DNA of 64,000 nucleotides from Paralvinella palmiformis (Eukaryota > Annelida > Polychaeta > Terebellida > Alvinellidae), in assembly GCA_025642065.1 (NCBI GenBank), contig JAODUP010000849.1, positions 27,501 through 91,500 on the forward strand. Reading direction: 5' to 3'. Shown here in pieces: positions 13,178 to 26,951 of this stretch (the first letter of the stretch is position 1; each line of letters begins with the position of its first letter). Under the pieces are notes generated by a model. It saw nothing but the letters and a program-made list of their open reading frames with translations, was not told where the DNA came from and ran no database searches. The position numbers and the translations under genes are program-made.

Positions 13178-13689
13178 AAGTTACATAATCTTTTTATATT
13201 AAATACATTACATATATGGATAAAGCGAATGCAGCCAACCTCGGCTTATATTCGAGTGCATGTATTTTTGTATAGTCAAAAACATCAAACACGAACAAAT
13301 AATATCATATTAATACATTGAAGCATTTGTTTATGCATGATGGTAAGCAAGTAATACTAGTTTGTCAGTTTATTATGTTTTATTATCCCAGATACTCATC
13401 TACGTGCGTGACATACCTTCCTACCTTAGTGACAAATTCATCCTTTTCTTTCGCATACTCAACAACCTCTGTGACATACTTCTCTACTTGTATAAGTTAA
13501 TTCATCGACCTATGTAAAGGTTTAAATATAATGGATAATTAGTTCCATTCGTAAGATAGTTATCTGTTTCTTTAACATTATCATATAACTCTACCTCATA
13601 CTCAGATGCCTCCTTTATGTACTCATCTAATTATATAAGATACTCAGATAGTCCATCATGTATACATTTAATATTAACAGCTTAACAAC
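13178..13689. other. Non-coding, with faint CTACxxxxGTGACATACTTC-like periodicity
   Basis: Loosely repeated phrases with GTGACATAC and ACTCATCTA occur between 13390 and 13650. They are too diverged for a confident tandem-repeat call. Confidence 0.3.
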
Positions 13690-15155
13690 ATCAATATCAA
13701 ATTCATTCAAAATAGATAACACAGTTGAAAATGACCCCACTTACATTGCAGACAAATTTAGCGAATTTTCCTCTGAGATTGGACCTAAATATGCCTCTAA
13801 ATCATCAAATCTAATTGTCGATATGTAAGAAAGCAACATCTCTATATTTTCGTCCTACTGACAGTAAAGAAATAATAAACACCATAAATTCTCTAAAACT
13901 CAAAACGAGTTGTGGACATGACAATGTGAATACGCTATTACTAAAACAGATAATTATTTCCCATAACTTGTGGTGTACCCCAGGGATCCGTATTGGGACC
14001 ACTCCTCTTCATTTTATACCCAAATGATCTACCAGGATCCCGCCGGTGCACCGCATGTATACTATTTCCAGATGATACAACAATTTATGTATCTGGTAAA
14101 AATATTACGGAATTATATTAACTCGTTAATCAAGATATTGCATCATTAGCTGAATGGTTTAAGGTGAATAAATTATCTTTAAATATAAGCAAAATACATC
14201 ATGTACTCATCTAAAAAAATAAGAATCTTAAGTAGGACGCATATGTATTCAAATTAGATAATACAATTATTAATCGAGTTAAATCTGTCAAATTTCTGGG
14301 ACTACTAATAGATGAAAACCTAAACTGGCATGAGCATATAGACAGTTGTAGATCAAGAATATCTGGTAGACTATATGCCCTCAATAAAATTAAGCATATC
14401 TTAAGTACACACAATATGAGAACAGTATACCACAGCTTGATATATCCCTATTTAACATATGGCACGCTATTGTGGGGTTGTAGTCACTCAACGTACTTAC
14501 GGAGATTAGAAAGTTTACAGAAAAAGGCAATCAAACTATAATGTTCATACCGAACCCTTATTTAACAATCTACAGATTCTCAAGCTAAGGTATTCATTCA
14601 TTGATATCTCTTTACCAGATCCCCTAATGACGATGTTCACTGTAAATAGACATATTCATTCACACGAAACAAGACGCCTTCATCAGCCACACATACAATA
14701 CAGAAAACCAGCATTTTATCAAAGACATTTATTTACCTAGCACCTGAAATATGGTACAAACTGCCAGAAACAATAAGACAGTTGAGGTCGCAACATAGCT
14801 ATAATAGATATGTAAAGATATTTCTTACGAACTCAAATTAACAAAGTCATTTATAAATTACATATATTGTATAATATATTGTATAATATATTGTACAATA
14901 TTACATTATATTATGTTATGCTATCGCCATAATCAGTGCACTTGGACAGTGGACATAGATGGATAAATATGTCACTTTTAGGTCACTGCGCCTCCTCGTA
15001 TAATCAATTATGTTCTACATGTTTGGTGTTTATTTTGGAGGTTACAGCTTTTTGCTTGTCTGTTGTCATGATGGTATATGTTTGTAAATAATATTATGTG
15101 ATAAACAATGTAATAATGCTACTGTATATATCATCGAATAAAATTACTACTACTA
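13690..15155 (+). mobile_element. Jockey/CR1-type LINE remnant, 5'-truncated
   Basis: The pre-RT region is readable from 13716 (YIADKFSEFSSEIGPKYASK). The RT then shows SLKLKTSCGHDNVNTLLLKQ near 13880, [20 protein letters not shown] near 13970, [11 protein letters not shown] near 14075 (catalytic YADD-type box altered to FPDD) and WFKVNKLSLNISK near 14155. The C-terminal part follows: VKFLGLLIDENLNWHEHI near 14290, YHSLIYPYLTYGTLLWGC near 14435 and LQKKAIKL near 14515. RT motifs between GHDN and GVPQG are deleted. The copy ends near 15140 with AATAAAATTACTACTACT. It abuts the left edge of duplication copy B and is absent at the corresponding place in copy A, so it probably inserted after the duplication. 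Confidence 0.8.
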
Positions 15156-16924
15156 ATTACTTAAACGATACTGGTAATTTATAAAACAGAAGCTTCAACT
15201 AATCTATGATGTTAGACTAAAATAACCTATCATTACTTAAACATTTTGTCTCATTCATTAATCACAAACTGGAAACGGTTCATGTTGCCCCCCCCCTCTC
15301 TATATATAAGGGGTTTAATTCCGCACCAGTATATTATTACCCTGTCTAATTTAATAACCTAAGAGTTCACCTGTATAATGTCATCGTTTTATTTAATCCC
15401 TTTATTGTATTACTTATAGCAAATATATAAAAGTACGGAAACATGTTTACATAAACCCAAATGTATCTAAGACACATTTAATTAAATATTTTACAGAAAA
15501 ATCTCATTCCTATTATTCTTTTCATTTAAGTTCTCCTTTTATGTTATATTATATTGTGTTATCTCATGTTATGTCTGTTGTAAGTCTGTTTTATGTTGTT
15601 TTACCTTATCACACCTGATCTCATCACAATTATCACCATCTGTAATCTATCTCATCTTACCTTAAATACTAAGCCTAGCTTCATCTATTCCAACATCACC
15701 ACGTCATGTTCTAGTGTCATATATCTGAGGTGTTATCGTCCAAAATTACAATAATCTCTTAATAAATATTAATAAACGTCAGTGGAAAAAGCTTTCATTA
15801 ATTCAGTATCAGCAACTTTATATAGACACGTCACGACAATCCCTTCTAGTCAGGAGAGTGAATTTATCGCAATTGCCTTTTGCTAGAATAAATGTAATTT
15901 TTATAATAGGGATTTGTTTGTCAGGGATCAATGACTCTCATAGATAAACCCTTTTTCAAGTGAAACTAAAACAGTTCTCATCGATAATCTGAAATTAATA
16001 ATAATGTATTGCTTAACAGTAAAAATCAGTTTATCGCTTTGGTGGAGGAGTACTGACAGTTATTGAAGGGAATCAGAAACATCTTCCATGAAGGAGACAG
16101 TATAGTTAACGATAGTCTAAGAATGCAAAGATCTCTAACAGTTCAAATAGAGAACGATGATGTTCTATTTGTATAAACACAACTGAGTCTTAATGGTGTT
16201 AAAACACATGACCACATCAGAAATAGGACTTCGAATATTAGACTGTAAAATCGAATAAGTAACACAATTTAACTGATGGGATGACTATATATAACACAAC
16301 AAAACATAACCCAATGGCACAAAATACACCGCCTCTAAAGAAAAGATAACAGAAATGAACACCCCCTGAAGACAAGGAAACGCTTAACATTAATTTCCGG
16401 TTAGTGCTCTGTTTATATAGCGACGTCATGAGTATGTTTTATTGTGCAGTTTGAGTTTTTATGCCTAACTTCACCGATTTACAAAATGGTAGCTGAATTT
16501 CCATAGAATATGTAATTGCAACTGGTGCTGCATCTTTTACTTTGCTGATATTGCATTATATCATAATTCTTCTGTAATATGTTGGAATGCTTTTTTTAAT
16601 GTAATCAGCATTCGAGGTATACGCATCGTCACGCAGCACAGGTATTCAGTCTGACAGCAAGTTAACAAAGCATGTTACGCATTGCATTAACTGCTGCCAG
16701 CCAAAAGGTAAGTTTTTATTATCGAAATCTTAGTGTAAATGCCAGTAACCTCATTACATTCTGTAAGACTGAACCAGCCAAGGGTTGGCCTAATGTAAAT
16801 TCAATTGATAATGCACTGTCTTCTGATTATAGATAAAAAATCTATTACAGTTATCATTTCTCATAAGCTGCATACTCTAGTCTCTTTGTGTGATGCTCAG
16901 AAGGTTGAGGTCCATATATGACTA

Positions 16925-18585
16925 TTTTGTCTAAGTGTTAAATCCTTGAGGAACAAAGCCATTTATGTGGCTGATTATGTTGTATCGGAGGCGGCAACGT
17001 GACGTGGAACTGAGACTCTTTAGCTTACTATAAATGAGTTTAATCAAATTTCTCGTAAAACTGGTAGATGTGGTGGTATGACTGTTATGTTGAGTAAATC
17101 TGAGACAAGTGAATATATATATATATATATTGAAATCATGGACTAAATACGTATTATTCTTTGGTAAATGTTTTAAATATATAGATAGCCTAATCATTAC
17201 CCTAGATGATGTACTGATAAACAGTGATTTGCATTTCAATGTGTATAACAAGCATGATGTAGAAGTTCGTAGGCTTTCCAGCATATTGGATTATCAGGTT
17301 TTGACTCAGGATGTGAAAGCCACACATTACATTCGGTCATCTGTGGAGACCTGAGCTCCACCAAATTAGGGATTCCTTCTGTTTGCGATCCTTGTCTCAG
17401 ATATAAGAAAAGTAAATCGTTCAGTGATCATCTTCCTCTACAGTTCCTCATTACTATGGAAAACGCGATTGTGTACAAATGAAAATCTCACCCAGAAGGT
17501 TTCGTGGCATAAAAGGTCAAATTGTAAAGATAATGTAAAGTTGTAAACTCCGGATTGAACGTGAGAAATTAGTTGATCAACTTCATTTTATTAAAAAATC
17601 ATTGAGCTGAAACCGAAAGCAAATTGCTACTGCAATAACTAGACCTGGTACGAATATTTGGAGGTAAGTCACCAAACTTTTAAATATACAGGGAATTCAT
17701 ACATAATTATTCAAACAGATTAAGTGCTGATATTCCGTAAAGACAGAGGAATGTGGAAATTAGTAAAAGAGAGTGTTTTTGATTAACAAGAAACTTGATT
17801 GGAGTTAATTTAAATGTATAGTTTCCATTTGTTATCTCGATAGATCCGGTAGACGAGTTAATTATTGGGAAAACCACAAATATAAATAGGAGGAAGACTG
17901 GTTCTGATTCTCCGTAGAATTCTCGCATGGATGCGGATATAATGTTTACTGGGAAGACGTTCGAGATGTTTAGGCCGGCTTCAGCTGTTGAGCGTAAGGA
18001 TATAAACGCCAAATCTTCCCTGCTTGGATTTCGAAGTAATGTGTCGATCAACTCCAGCTACTGATTCAGCCATTGTCAATAAGTGAATGGCTGAAACGGT
18101 GATGATCCTTTTTAGACGAGCTACCATGACCCGGCTTCTCAAGGTATATGTGTTGGATAAGAAAGATGTCAAGAACAATCGTCCTATATTTAACGCTGAT
18201 TTAGCTTTCATCTCCAAATTAGTACCATTGATAAGTATAGGAGAGCACTGAGGGCACAGACACCTCTATGACAATTATCGGTCTACTTATCTAGGTCAAT
18301 CAACAGAAATTGCTCTCTTGAAAGTGCACAGTGACATTACTGAGGCTGTTGATGAAGGATCTATGGCTGCATTTATTATGCTAGATTTATCTACAGCTTA
18401 TGATGTAATCACCCGATACTACAGAAGTATTTAGTATTTATCTTAGGCATCAAGGTACTACCTTCATAAAGATCGGGTCGTACCTCTCCGACAGACCTCA
18501 GTGTGTTTCAGTCGTGGATGAAATATCACCAGATGTACACCTTTATTTTCATACATCAGAGGGATCCCTTTTAGGACAAAAGTAT

Positions 18586-18658
<73 letters not shown>

Positions 18659-18840
18659 CATTTGGTTAAATTATTATGCAAAATAACATGAAGTATTATT
18701 GTTTTGCCGATGATACTCAAGTCTAAGTGACGTTAAAGCTATTTAATAAACTAGATGATATACTATCCTCAATTAAAGTTTGTATATCAGATATAAGTAC
18801 TTGGATGAACAGCAAGATGAATGAAATTGAACAAGGATAA
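16925..18840 (+). mobile_element. L2-like LINE remnant with endonuclease and reverse transcriptase
   Basis: Endonuclease traces: SLRNKAIYVADYVVSEAA near 16938, RKTGRCGGMTVMLSKS near 17055, EVRRLSSILDYQVL near 17262 and SDHLPLQFLITM near 17424. The RT follows in broken frames: FEMFRPASAVE near 17962, NNRPIF near 18177, YDNYRSTYLGQSTEIALLKV near 18266 and MLDLSTAYDVI near 18377. The catalytic box is preserved as FADDTQVYVTLK near 18703, then ISTWMNSKM near 18798. A long AT run (18590-18653) has expanded inside the RT. The order and wording match the LINE at 2775-4335. Confidence 0.75.
18590..18653. repeat. (AT)n inside the LINE
   Basis: An AT run interrupts the RT coding remnant between the QGS-type region and the ADD box. 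Confidence 0.9.
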
Positions 18841-18974
18841 GCCCCGAATTAATTGTTTTCTAATCCATACAACATGTGAACAAAACACCCCCCCTCTTTC
18901 TGCAACCAGCCTATCGCACAAGGGAACATATAACACACATTGAAAATACTGACTGGAACAACACCATAAATCAT

Positions 18975-19060
18975 TCCAAGCACGAACTCCCGGGCTATGG
19001 AACAAGTTGCCTAATTATATAAAACGTATGGCATCTCCAAATCTATTATCTATTACATTA
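18975..19060 (+). mobile_element. Short LINE C-terminal fragment
   Basis: In mixed frames it reads ARTPGLWNKLPNYIKRMASP, the LWNxLPxxI signature found at the C-terminus of L2/CR1 ORF2. It could be the far end of the preceding LINE. Confidence 0.5.
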
Positions 19061-19233
19061 AACACTGCTCAACAGACCAGAAAAGGGTATCACTTAAAAT
19101 AAGACAATGTAACCGGTCACGACTCCATACTTGAAACTAAAACATAACATTACTCAAGAGAAGAAAAATACCCATAGTACGTAGGATGATAAATCACCAG
19201 GGGAGCAGGACACACAAACACGCCCTCCCCCCT

Positions 19234-19450
<217 letters not shown>

Positions 19451-19799
19451 TGTTAATGGTCAAACTAAATATGTTTCAAGATAATCTTAATGAATAACTC
19501 TTCACGGTCAAACAGATACTGTACCAATGAGTACGTTAAAAATCTACGACCATTTAACGGAATCAAACAGGGAACTTACTGGCCTTTAACCCCACACATT
19601 ACCCGTCAGAGACCACGGCTACTTGTCACCTCTTTACACTGTATATTGCCCAGATCACAAACATCACCATGCAGTTTATTTCTGTTATCAATTGTCATTA
19701 CTCAGTTATCAACAGATCTGTTCCTAATATTTTCTCTGACAGAAAGCACAAGGATCTTAATGATATCGTCATTCTGTAATATGAAATTACAGACTTAGT

Positions 19800-19800
<1 letters not shown>

Positions 19801-19858
<58 letters not shown>

Positions 19859-19956
19859 TATTGACAGATGTGTATATTTTAACAATGCATTGGGTTAGTC
19901 ATCGTATTGGAACGATTTGAAGATGATGATGGTGATGGTGATGCTGCTGCTGCTGC

Positions 19957-20030
<74 letters not shown>

Positions 20031-20085
20031 GTAGTAGTAGTTGTAGTAGTAGTTGTAGTAGTAGTAGTAGTAGAAGTAATAACAA
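19801..20085. repeat. (AAT)n, (GAT)/(GCT) and (AGT)n trinucleotide cluster
   Basis: Two AAT runs (19801-19858, 19957-20028) are separated by a short unique stretch and GATGGT/GCT units, and the second passes into AGT units. The homopolymeric leucine, asparagine and isoleucine reading frames here are repeat artefacts. Confidence 0.9.
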
Positions 20086-20662
20086 TCATAATAAAAATAA
20101 GAGGAAAATTAATAATACAGTGTAAGTTTATATACAATACAAACACAATCATGCCACATTTGAATTGTTATTGTCAGATCCTTTCATATGGATTGTTGTC
20201 TATTTACATTATATCTGATAACTCCAGAAAGGGATCCCAGATATACTATACACAGGATATCTAGACAATAGTGAACTGTGGATTTTCGTTATATAGAAGC
20301 TGATTCAAATGTTATATCAGAACAAATCACAATCAGTCAGAATAAAGTGTCAAATTTGACACACCAAAGACTAGATGTAACATAGTTGTCTGCTAAATGA
20401 CAAAAGACATGCTATCTGAGTGGTCAATAAGTTGGTACTTCGTCATCAGGATATGATTTACTGTATGACAAGAGATAACCTTGCTGATGCTGGTTATAAT
20501 ACATGTGTGTAATGCAAATAAACAGACTGATGGCTAAAGTTTGGTATTTTTGTAATTCGTTGAGATGACAGAGATATTTGATTGTCTTGGCTTCAGTGTA
20601 ATGATGAATAAAGGTCTAGGAGTCTGCTAGTGTGTAGGTGTATCGGTTAATTATTCCCCTCC

Positions 20663-20671
20663 CCCCTCTCT

Positions 20672-20730
<59 letters not shown>
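20663..20730. repeat. (CT)n(AT)n compound microsatellite
   Basis: Positional counterpart of 6252-6357 in duplication copy A. Confidence 0.9.
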
Positions 20731-20735
<5 letters not shown>

Positions 20736-21264
20736 TATACACATACACAAATTACTAATTGTCATTTGACATCAATGACAAAGGTGGCATCAAAACACAT
20801 TTGTCACAATTAGGAAACTGATCGATACCGTCTGACTTATTGCTCTCTTTATTAGAAATAGACGTATTCTTGTTTTATTAACACGTTTCCATGGAAAGTC
20901 TGTTGGCACTAACATTAGGAGGGTTGATAGAAACGTTATTTTATTGTGCAACAGACGCGTTAGTAAAATTTATATGGATGGAAACATAGAGATCAAAAGT
21001 TTTATAAATTAAATTATCGATACTTTTTACTAAGAGACAAACCTCACAATTACAAAACAGACTAATATATTGACATAATATTGTCATTAAATATATAAAA
21101 ACACGCTTTCTAAGGATTATGTAATGTGGTCGCTAAACCTTGGGCTAAATACCTACCCTTTCCATTGTTGTTGATGGACAGAATAGCAACAACAGCAGCA
21201 GCAACAATAAGAATATTAACAACGTCGGCAACATGTAAACAACGACAACAACAAAAACCACAAA

Positions 21265-21345
21265 TACTACTACTACTATTACTATTATTACTACTATTAC
21301 TACTACTTTTACTACTAATAATAATTATAATAATAACAACAATGA
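21265..21345. repeat. (ACT)n/(ATT)n trinucleotide repeat
   Basis: Counterpart of the longer mosaic at 6828-7045. Confidence 0.85.
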
Positions 21346-21474
21346 TAAACTTTAGCTGTTACCTTCTGGGTGTTAGATTCCCAGAGTAGGACTGCCTAGG
21401 TAAATTGTCATTTTAACTCCGTAACTATTCACTCATTCAGACATAACTGATATCATATTCATAACTGACTCTCT

Positions 21475-21480
21475 CCCTCA

Positions 21481-21540
<60 letters not shown>

Positions 21541-21612
21541 GCCCCTCTCTCTCTCTGTCTGTCTATGCCTCTCTTAGAGAGAGAGAGAGGGGGTGGGTGA
21601 GAGAGAGAGAGA
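21475..21612. repeat. (CT)n(AT)n followed by CT-rich and (GA)n tracts
   Basis: CT, then AT, then interrupted CT, and finally an AGAG-rich block. CT and AG halves face each other and could form a hairpin. Confidence 0.85.
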
Positions 21613-22075
21613 TTAAGGACAATCCTCTAGCATAAGTTTAAGCCAGTCTACTTTTCAGTGTTATCTTCCCACCCTTAACTATGAGTACTCCTCTTTATTC
21701 CCAATAGAATGGTGCCTTGTGGGATAGTATTTGCGAAAGGGACGGAGATTACACCGTCACCGTAGCATTTCTTGACTATAAGTAAAGGAGTTTGGAAATA
21801 ACCAATGGATAGCTAAATTATGGGCTCGTCATCCATCGTTGCAGTTCTGCGTTAACAGTCCACGTATCAGAGACATCAACAAATATTTAAACCTTTCATC
21901 AAGGATGTTTCCATCCTGGTATTTCAAGCTGTCTAGCATTTCATTCAGTTTATTTTGTCTATATATAATTTTCTGGAAAGCGTTAAATGTTTATTACTTG
22001 TTCTTCTCAATCAGTCCACGCCACGTTCTATACAGTTGATCATAATAATAATCTTTGTAGGTTGAAAGACATGCT

Positions 22076-22079
<4 letters not shown>

Positions 22080-22120
<41 letters not shown>
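22080..22120. repeat. (AT)n microsatellite
   Basis: An AT run close to the right edge of duplication copy B. Confidence 0.9.
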
Positions 22121-22127
<7 letters not shown>

Positions 22128-22505
22128 AAAATAAGTATGTTACTTTTGTATGCTCAATTAAGTTTGTCTTTACACCTGATTGCCCATCCTATATTAAATT
22201 CAGTTTTTGTTATTATTTATATTATTAATTATCTTCCACCAACAATTATGGATTGTTATTTTCAAACACTAAGTACGGATTTTCCGTTTTTCTTCTGATC
22301 CTACTTGTCTAAAGCCAAAGCATTTCAACTTATCAGATGCACAATAACAGATTAATGATAAGTTCATTATTCTGTATCATGTAAAGTGTATTGCCACAGG
22401 CAATATTTAATTGGTAATTTTATATTAAATAAAACGTCTCTTAAACAAAGAGATGTGGATAATGTTAATTAGAAACAGCCATAAGGAGACTCTACTAGAG
22501 GTTAT

Positions 22506-22507
<2 letters not shown>
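22121..22507. other. No recognisable feature
   Basis: AT-rich non-coding DNA. Confidence 0.5.
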
Positions 22508-22536
<29 letters not shown>

Positions 22537-22582
22537 AGAGGAGAGAGAGAGAGAGAGGGGGGGGGGGGGAAAGAGAGAGGGG
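22508..22582. repeat. (AG)n interrupted by G tracts
   Basis: Purine-only tract with two G runs, one of about 11 bases. Confidence 0.9.
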
Positions 22583-23589
22583 TGATGCATCGCCACTGAT
22601 ATATTTCCGGAGACATTCTTCTGTATATAATTCCCGGCCAATTTTAAGTAGCATCAGAGATATTTGGATATTTTGAAAATTATAATATGCCTCTCATACT
22701 GATATTAATATCCACGTTCAATAGTGACGCGATCCTTGTACATGACACCAAAGAGCTGACAGAGTCCAAATTAATTACTATTTCTGTATAATCATACGTG
22801 ATTTTCCCACCCCCTTTATCCCCAACTTTATATCTTATTTAATATCCGCGATGGTGATCCAGAGAATAGTATTCCATTGCGGTATTTCATTTTGCAAAGC
22901 GCCTATCTTATCAACGGATATGGCAGTTTATGGGATTATATGGCAAGACATATATAGATTGATAATGAGATGTAAGATCTTACAAACTAACTTCATCAAA
23001 TTACCACGGCAATAATACACCAAAATACAACTGCTATTAATCGTGGACCTTTTCAGGGGTTGGGATTTTGAGATTTTCATAGACACCGCCAACTTCCCTA
23101 TATTTAACAAGCACATAGTCCATTAAAAATAGTACTTGGCAGAGTACTTGGTAAATGCGAGTATTTTGAAAGCAACTTAAAAATTCCGAGTACAACGCAA
23201 ATAAAACGGCCTTTTCCCACTCTAGTTAACATTAAGCCCTGTGTCCTTCACTTAGTTGGTTGTCCACCCCAAGAACCTGACCTCATCCTGAACTATTTAG
23301 ATTACTAGTAATTTTCTGGACGAATGATAAATGATGAATTCACGCCCCACCTGAGCTGATCTCTGACTGATCTAATTAGCTTTGTCGCTAGACTTCAGCT
23401 GATTAACAGCAACAGGACTTTGTCGTCTTTATATCGCAAGACGTCGTATTTCGTCATAAATCATTAATTTAGTTGTATGCTCGGTAGATTTCTACCCGCA
23501 GTTCATTTAATATGAGGATTAATATGCAGGTGCAAAGGTCACTTTTACTGTAATAAATAACTTTATTATTAGGTTATTGTTTACTTGGA

Positions 23590-23590
<1 letters not shown>
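22583..23590. other. No recognisable feature
   Basis: Non-coding; the one 62-codon minus-strand frame at 22928-23116 has no recognisable motif. Confidence 0.5.
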
Positions 23591-23660
<70 letters not shown>

Positions 23661-23668
23661 GAGAGACG
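23591..23668. repeat. (AT)n(AG)n compound microsatellite
   Basis: An AT run followed directly by an AG run. Confidence 0.9.
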
Positions 23669-24752
<1,084 letters not shown>

Positions 24753-25194
24753 ATAGTAAATCGGCAAATGATGGCGAGGTATTTAGTTGGCGAATTCTTG
24801 TTTCTAAAATGATCGAATTTCGTAATTTCATCTGTAGCAACATTGTCTGAAATCACGCCTTCAAAAATACACCGACATCTGTAATTTCTTATAATTCACA
24901 CCATAAGCAAACACACAGTCACACTCTTGCTGATTCTTATCCGATCATGTACCATTTTCAAAGGAAGACATATGGAGCATGTCGGAGTTCATTATAAACA
25001 CGTTTAGTGTGGCGTGTAATTAGCTTGCTTGTGAATGTTGACAGTTGTATTGTAAATTAATGATCACCGTTGATTGTTATGCGTGGCTCTTACGATGGTT
25101 TGCGCTAGATGTAAATAAACTGCATACCAATAAGGTATTGTCTGGTGATTTTATATTATGAAAATGCTGTCAATAAATGATTTTCGTAATTAGG
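24753..25194. other. No recognisable feature
   Basis: AT-rich non-coding DNA. Confidence 0.5.
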
Positions 25195-25495
25195 TGTTTT
25201 TTTTGTAATGCACTTTGTGCTTGTGCTTGATTTTTCGGGGAGAATCCCCAGGCTGTCGCTTATTCAGCACAGCCTCTATGTTTGAGTGGTTGAGTATCTC
25301 CTCCCCTACCACAGAGGGGAACAGTACGGAAAGATGAAGCCTAAACACCCTGAGGGTGGTCAATGCCAGAGTTTTTTACGTCCTCAGGGGCCCTTTAACG
25401 TCCCCCTTTATTTTTAATAATTCAGTGGAGATGGCAGCGCCATTTAACGTGGTCAGCCACCCACGATGTAGTGAGCCGAGAATTTAATCTCGACT
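25195..25495. other. GC-richer unclassified block, possible dispersed element
   Basis: The block differs from its surroundings in base composition. It contains CGGGGAGAATCCCCAGG (short inverted halves), CCTCAGGGGCCCTTTAACG and GAATTTAATCTCGAC. It has no coding frame and no second copy in this window. An old repeat is the likeliest explanation, but I cannot name a family. Confidence 0.3.
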
Positions 25496-25875
25496 AATTA
25501 GTTTCGACCTCAATGCACCTTTCGAAAGAGAATTCTATTTTGAGACGAACTATCCAATTACATCCCATGATGCATAATAATGTTTCAACTGATTTGATGT
25601 TTACATCTTTAACGTTGCTAAATTCCAATGCCTTTTCTGTGAAATAAACAGTTGTAATACTAAATATCAATAGTTTATTGGCCAACGTTTAATTTAATTG
25701 TTGTATGTAGATTAATTTGCTTACACAAACTCACATTATGGAGAACAATAGAATATCCCTATAACCTGTGAGCTTTCGACGATAATTATGATGTAAATCT
25801 GTAGATCGCATGATAGGCAAATGTTGACGATCGTTTTTAAATTTGGCGATTTTTGCAATTCGGCAAATTCGCCAA
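25496..25875. other. No recognisable feature
   Basis: Non-coding DNA. Confidence 0.5.
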
Positions 25876-25930
25876 AACAGACAGACAGACAGGCAGGCAG
25901 ACAGGCAGGCAGTCAGGCAGGCAGGCAGAA
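25876..25930. repeat. (GACA)n/(GGCA)n tetranucleotide repeat
   Basis: About thirteen 4-bp units alternating between ACAG and GCAG types. Confidence 0.9.
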
Positions 25931-26875
25931 AGACATGTGTGGACGCACCCACACCCCCGAACGCCCGCACACATCCTTATGTAAGTTTTATTTTAGTAAC
26001 ATTCACGAAATCTCAACCCACACGCATAAATGTAAAATATCCGTTGCACATTTATTTGTACGCGGATACCAATGCGGACAATATGTAATAAACGTTTGTG
26101 CCTTATAAATAAAAACAGTAGCTATATTCCTCTATTCCACTCAACAAATCCCACCTTACTATTCATTACTATTGTAACGTCACATAATATCCATAACCAA
26201 AATATCAGTGTACATCATTACACAAGCCTTAAAGCTGAATTTCCCCATGTCGTCTGCTCCGGGTTCACTATTTACCATCAGAAGCCGCTTACGTACTTCA
26301 AGGACTCTCCGAAGAGATAGAAATCCTCGCAATCTACTTAACGGCTCGTTTTATTAGGCCGACATCTTCCCTGTTACGACCACATGAGAAATCGGTCAAA
26401 AGAACATTTAGTCCCCGGATGTGTGCTTACTTTGTGAAAAGGCGATCATATCAAATAAAAGCAAATGCGATTGGGTACAGAACGAATCATGTGATAGTAG
26501 TGATGAAGCGAGTTCGCATATTATGGATTCGTTTTTTAACAGAAAATGGTATAATGCTTATACATATGGTCGATTTAACTGCCGCTCAGCTGCACTGATT
26601 GACCTTTCTTCCCAGTAAAAGAAATGCGTATCTGAGTAGACTCTTTGTTGGACAACACTTTGTTAACATCATGACCGAGGAACTGGAAACAATATAAACA
26701 AGCCCATGAAACGTTGATGAGATCGCGAATTTAGCTTACCTGAACCACATCTGAGTGGCTTAAATAATTGATCGAAAATACGCTAATACACTTAGTTCAT
26801 GTTTCTAGTCAATTTTAGTAGAATGCGTTCATAGACCTCTAATTATAAATATTTAAATATGATAGGCTCAATGAT

Positions 26876-26877
<2 letters not shown>
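25931..26877. other. Mostly non-coding; weak reading frame at 26421-26618
   Basis: The 65-codon plus-strand frame encodes CDWVQNESCDSSDE, which faintly recalls an LDL-receptor class A repeat but lacks its cysteine spacing. No splice signals or homologues are visible. Confidence 0.3.

Positions 26878-26947
<70 letters not shown>
26878..26947. repeat. (AT)n microsatellite
   Basis: An AT run with one AA interruption. Confidence 0.95.

Positions 26948-26951
<4 letters not shown>

Noticed and set aside
19895..20264. Poly-Leu, poly-Asn, poly-Ile and poly-Thr frames
   Set aside because: All are translations of AAT/AGT trinucleotide repeats in different frames.
26421..26618. LDL-receptor class A-like exon
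   Set aside because: Only CDxxxxxSCDSSDE resembles the family. Cysteine number and spacing do not fit and no ATG or splice pair is clear.
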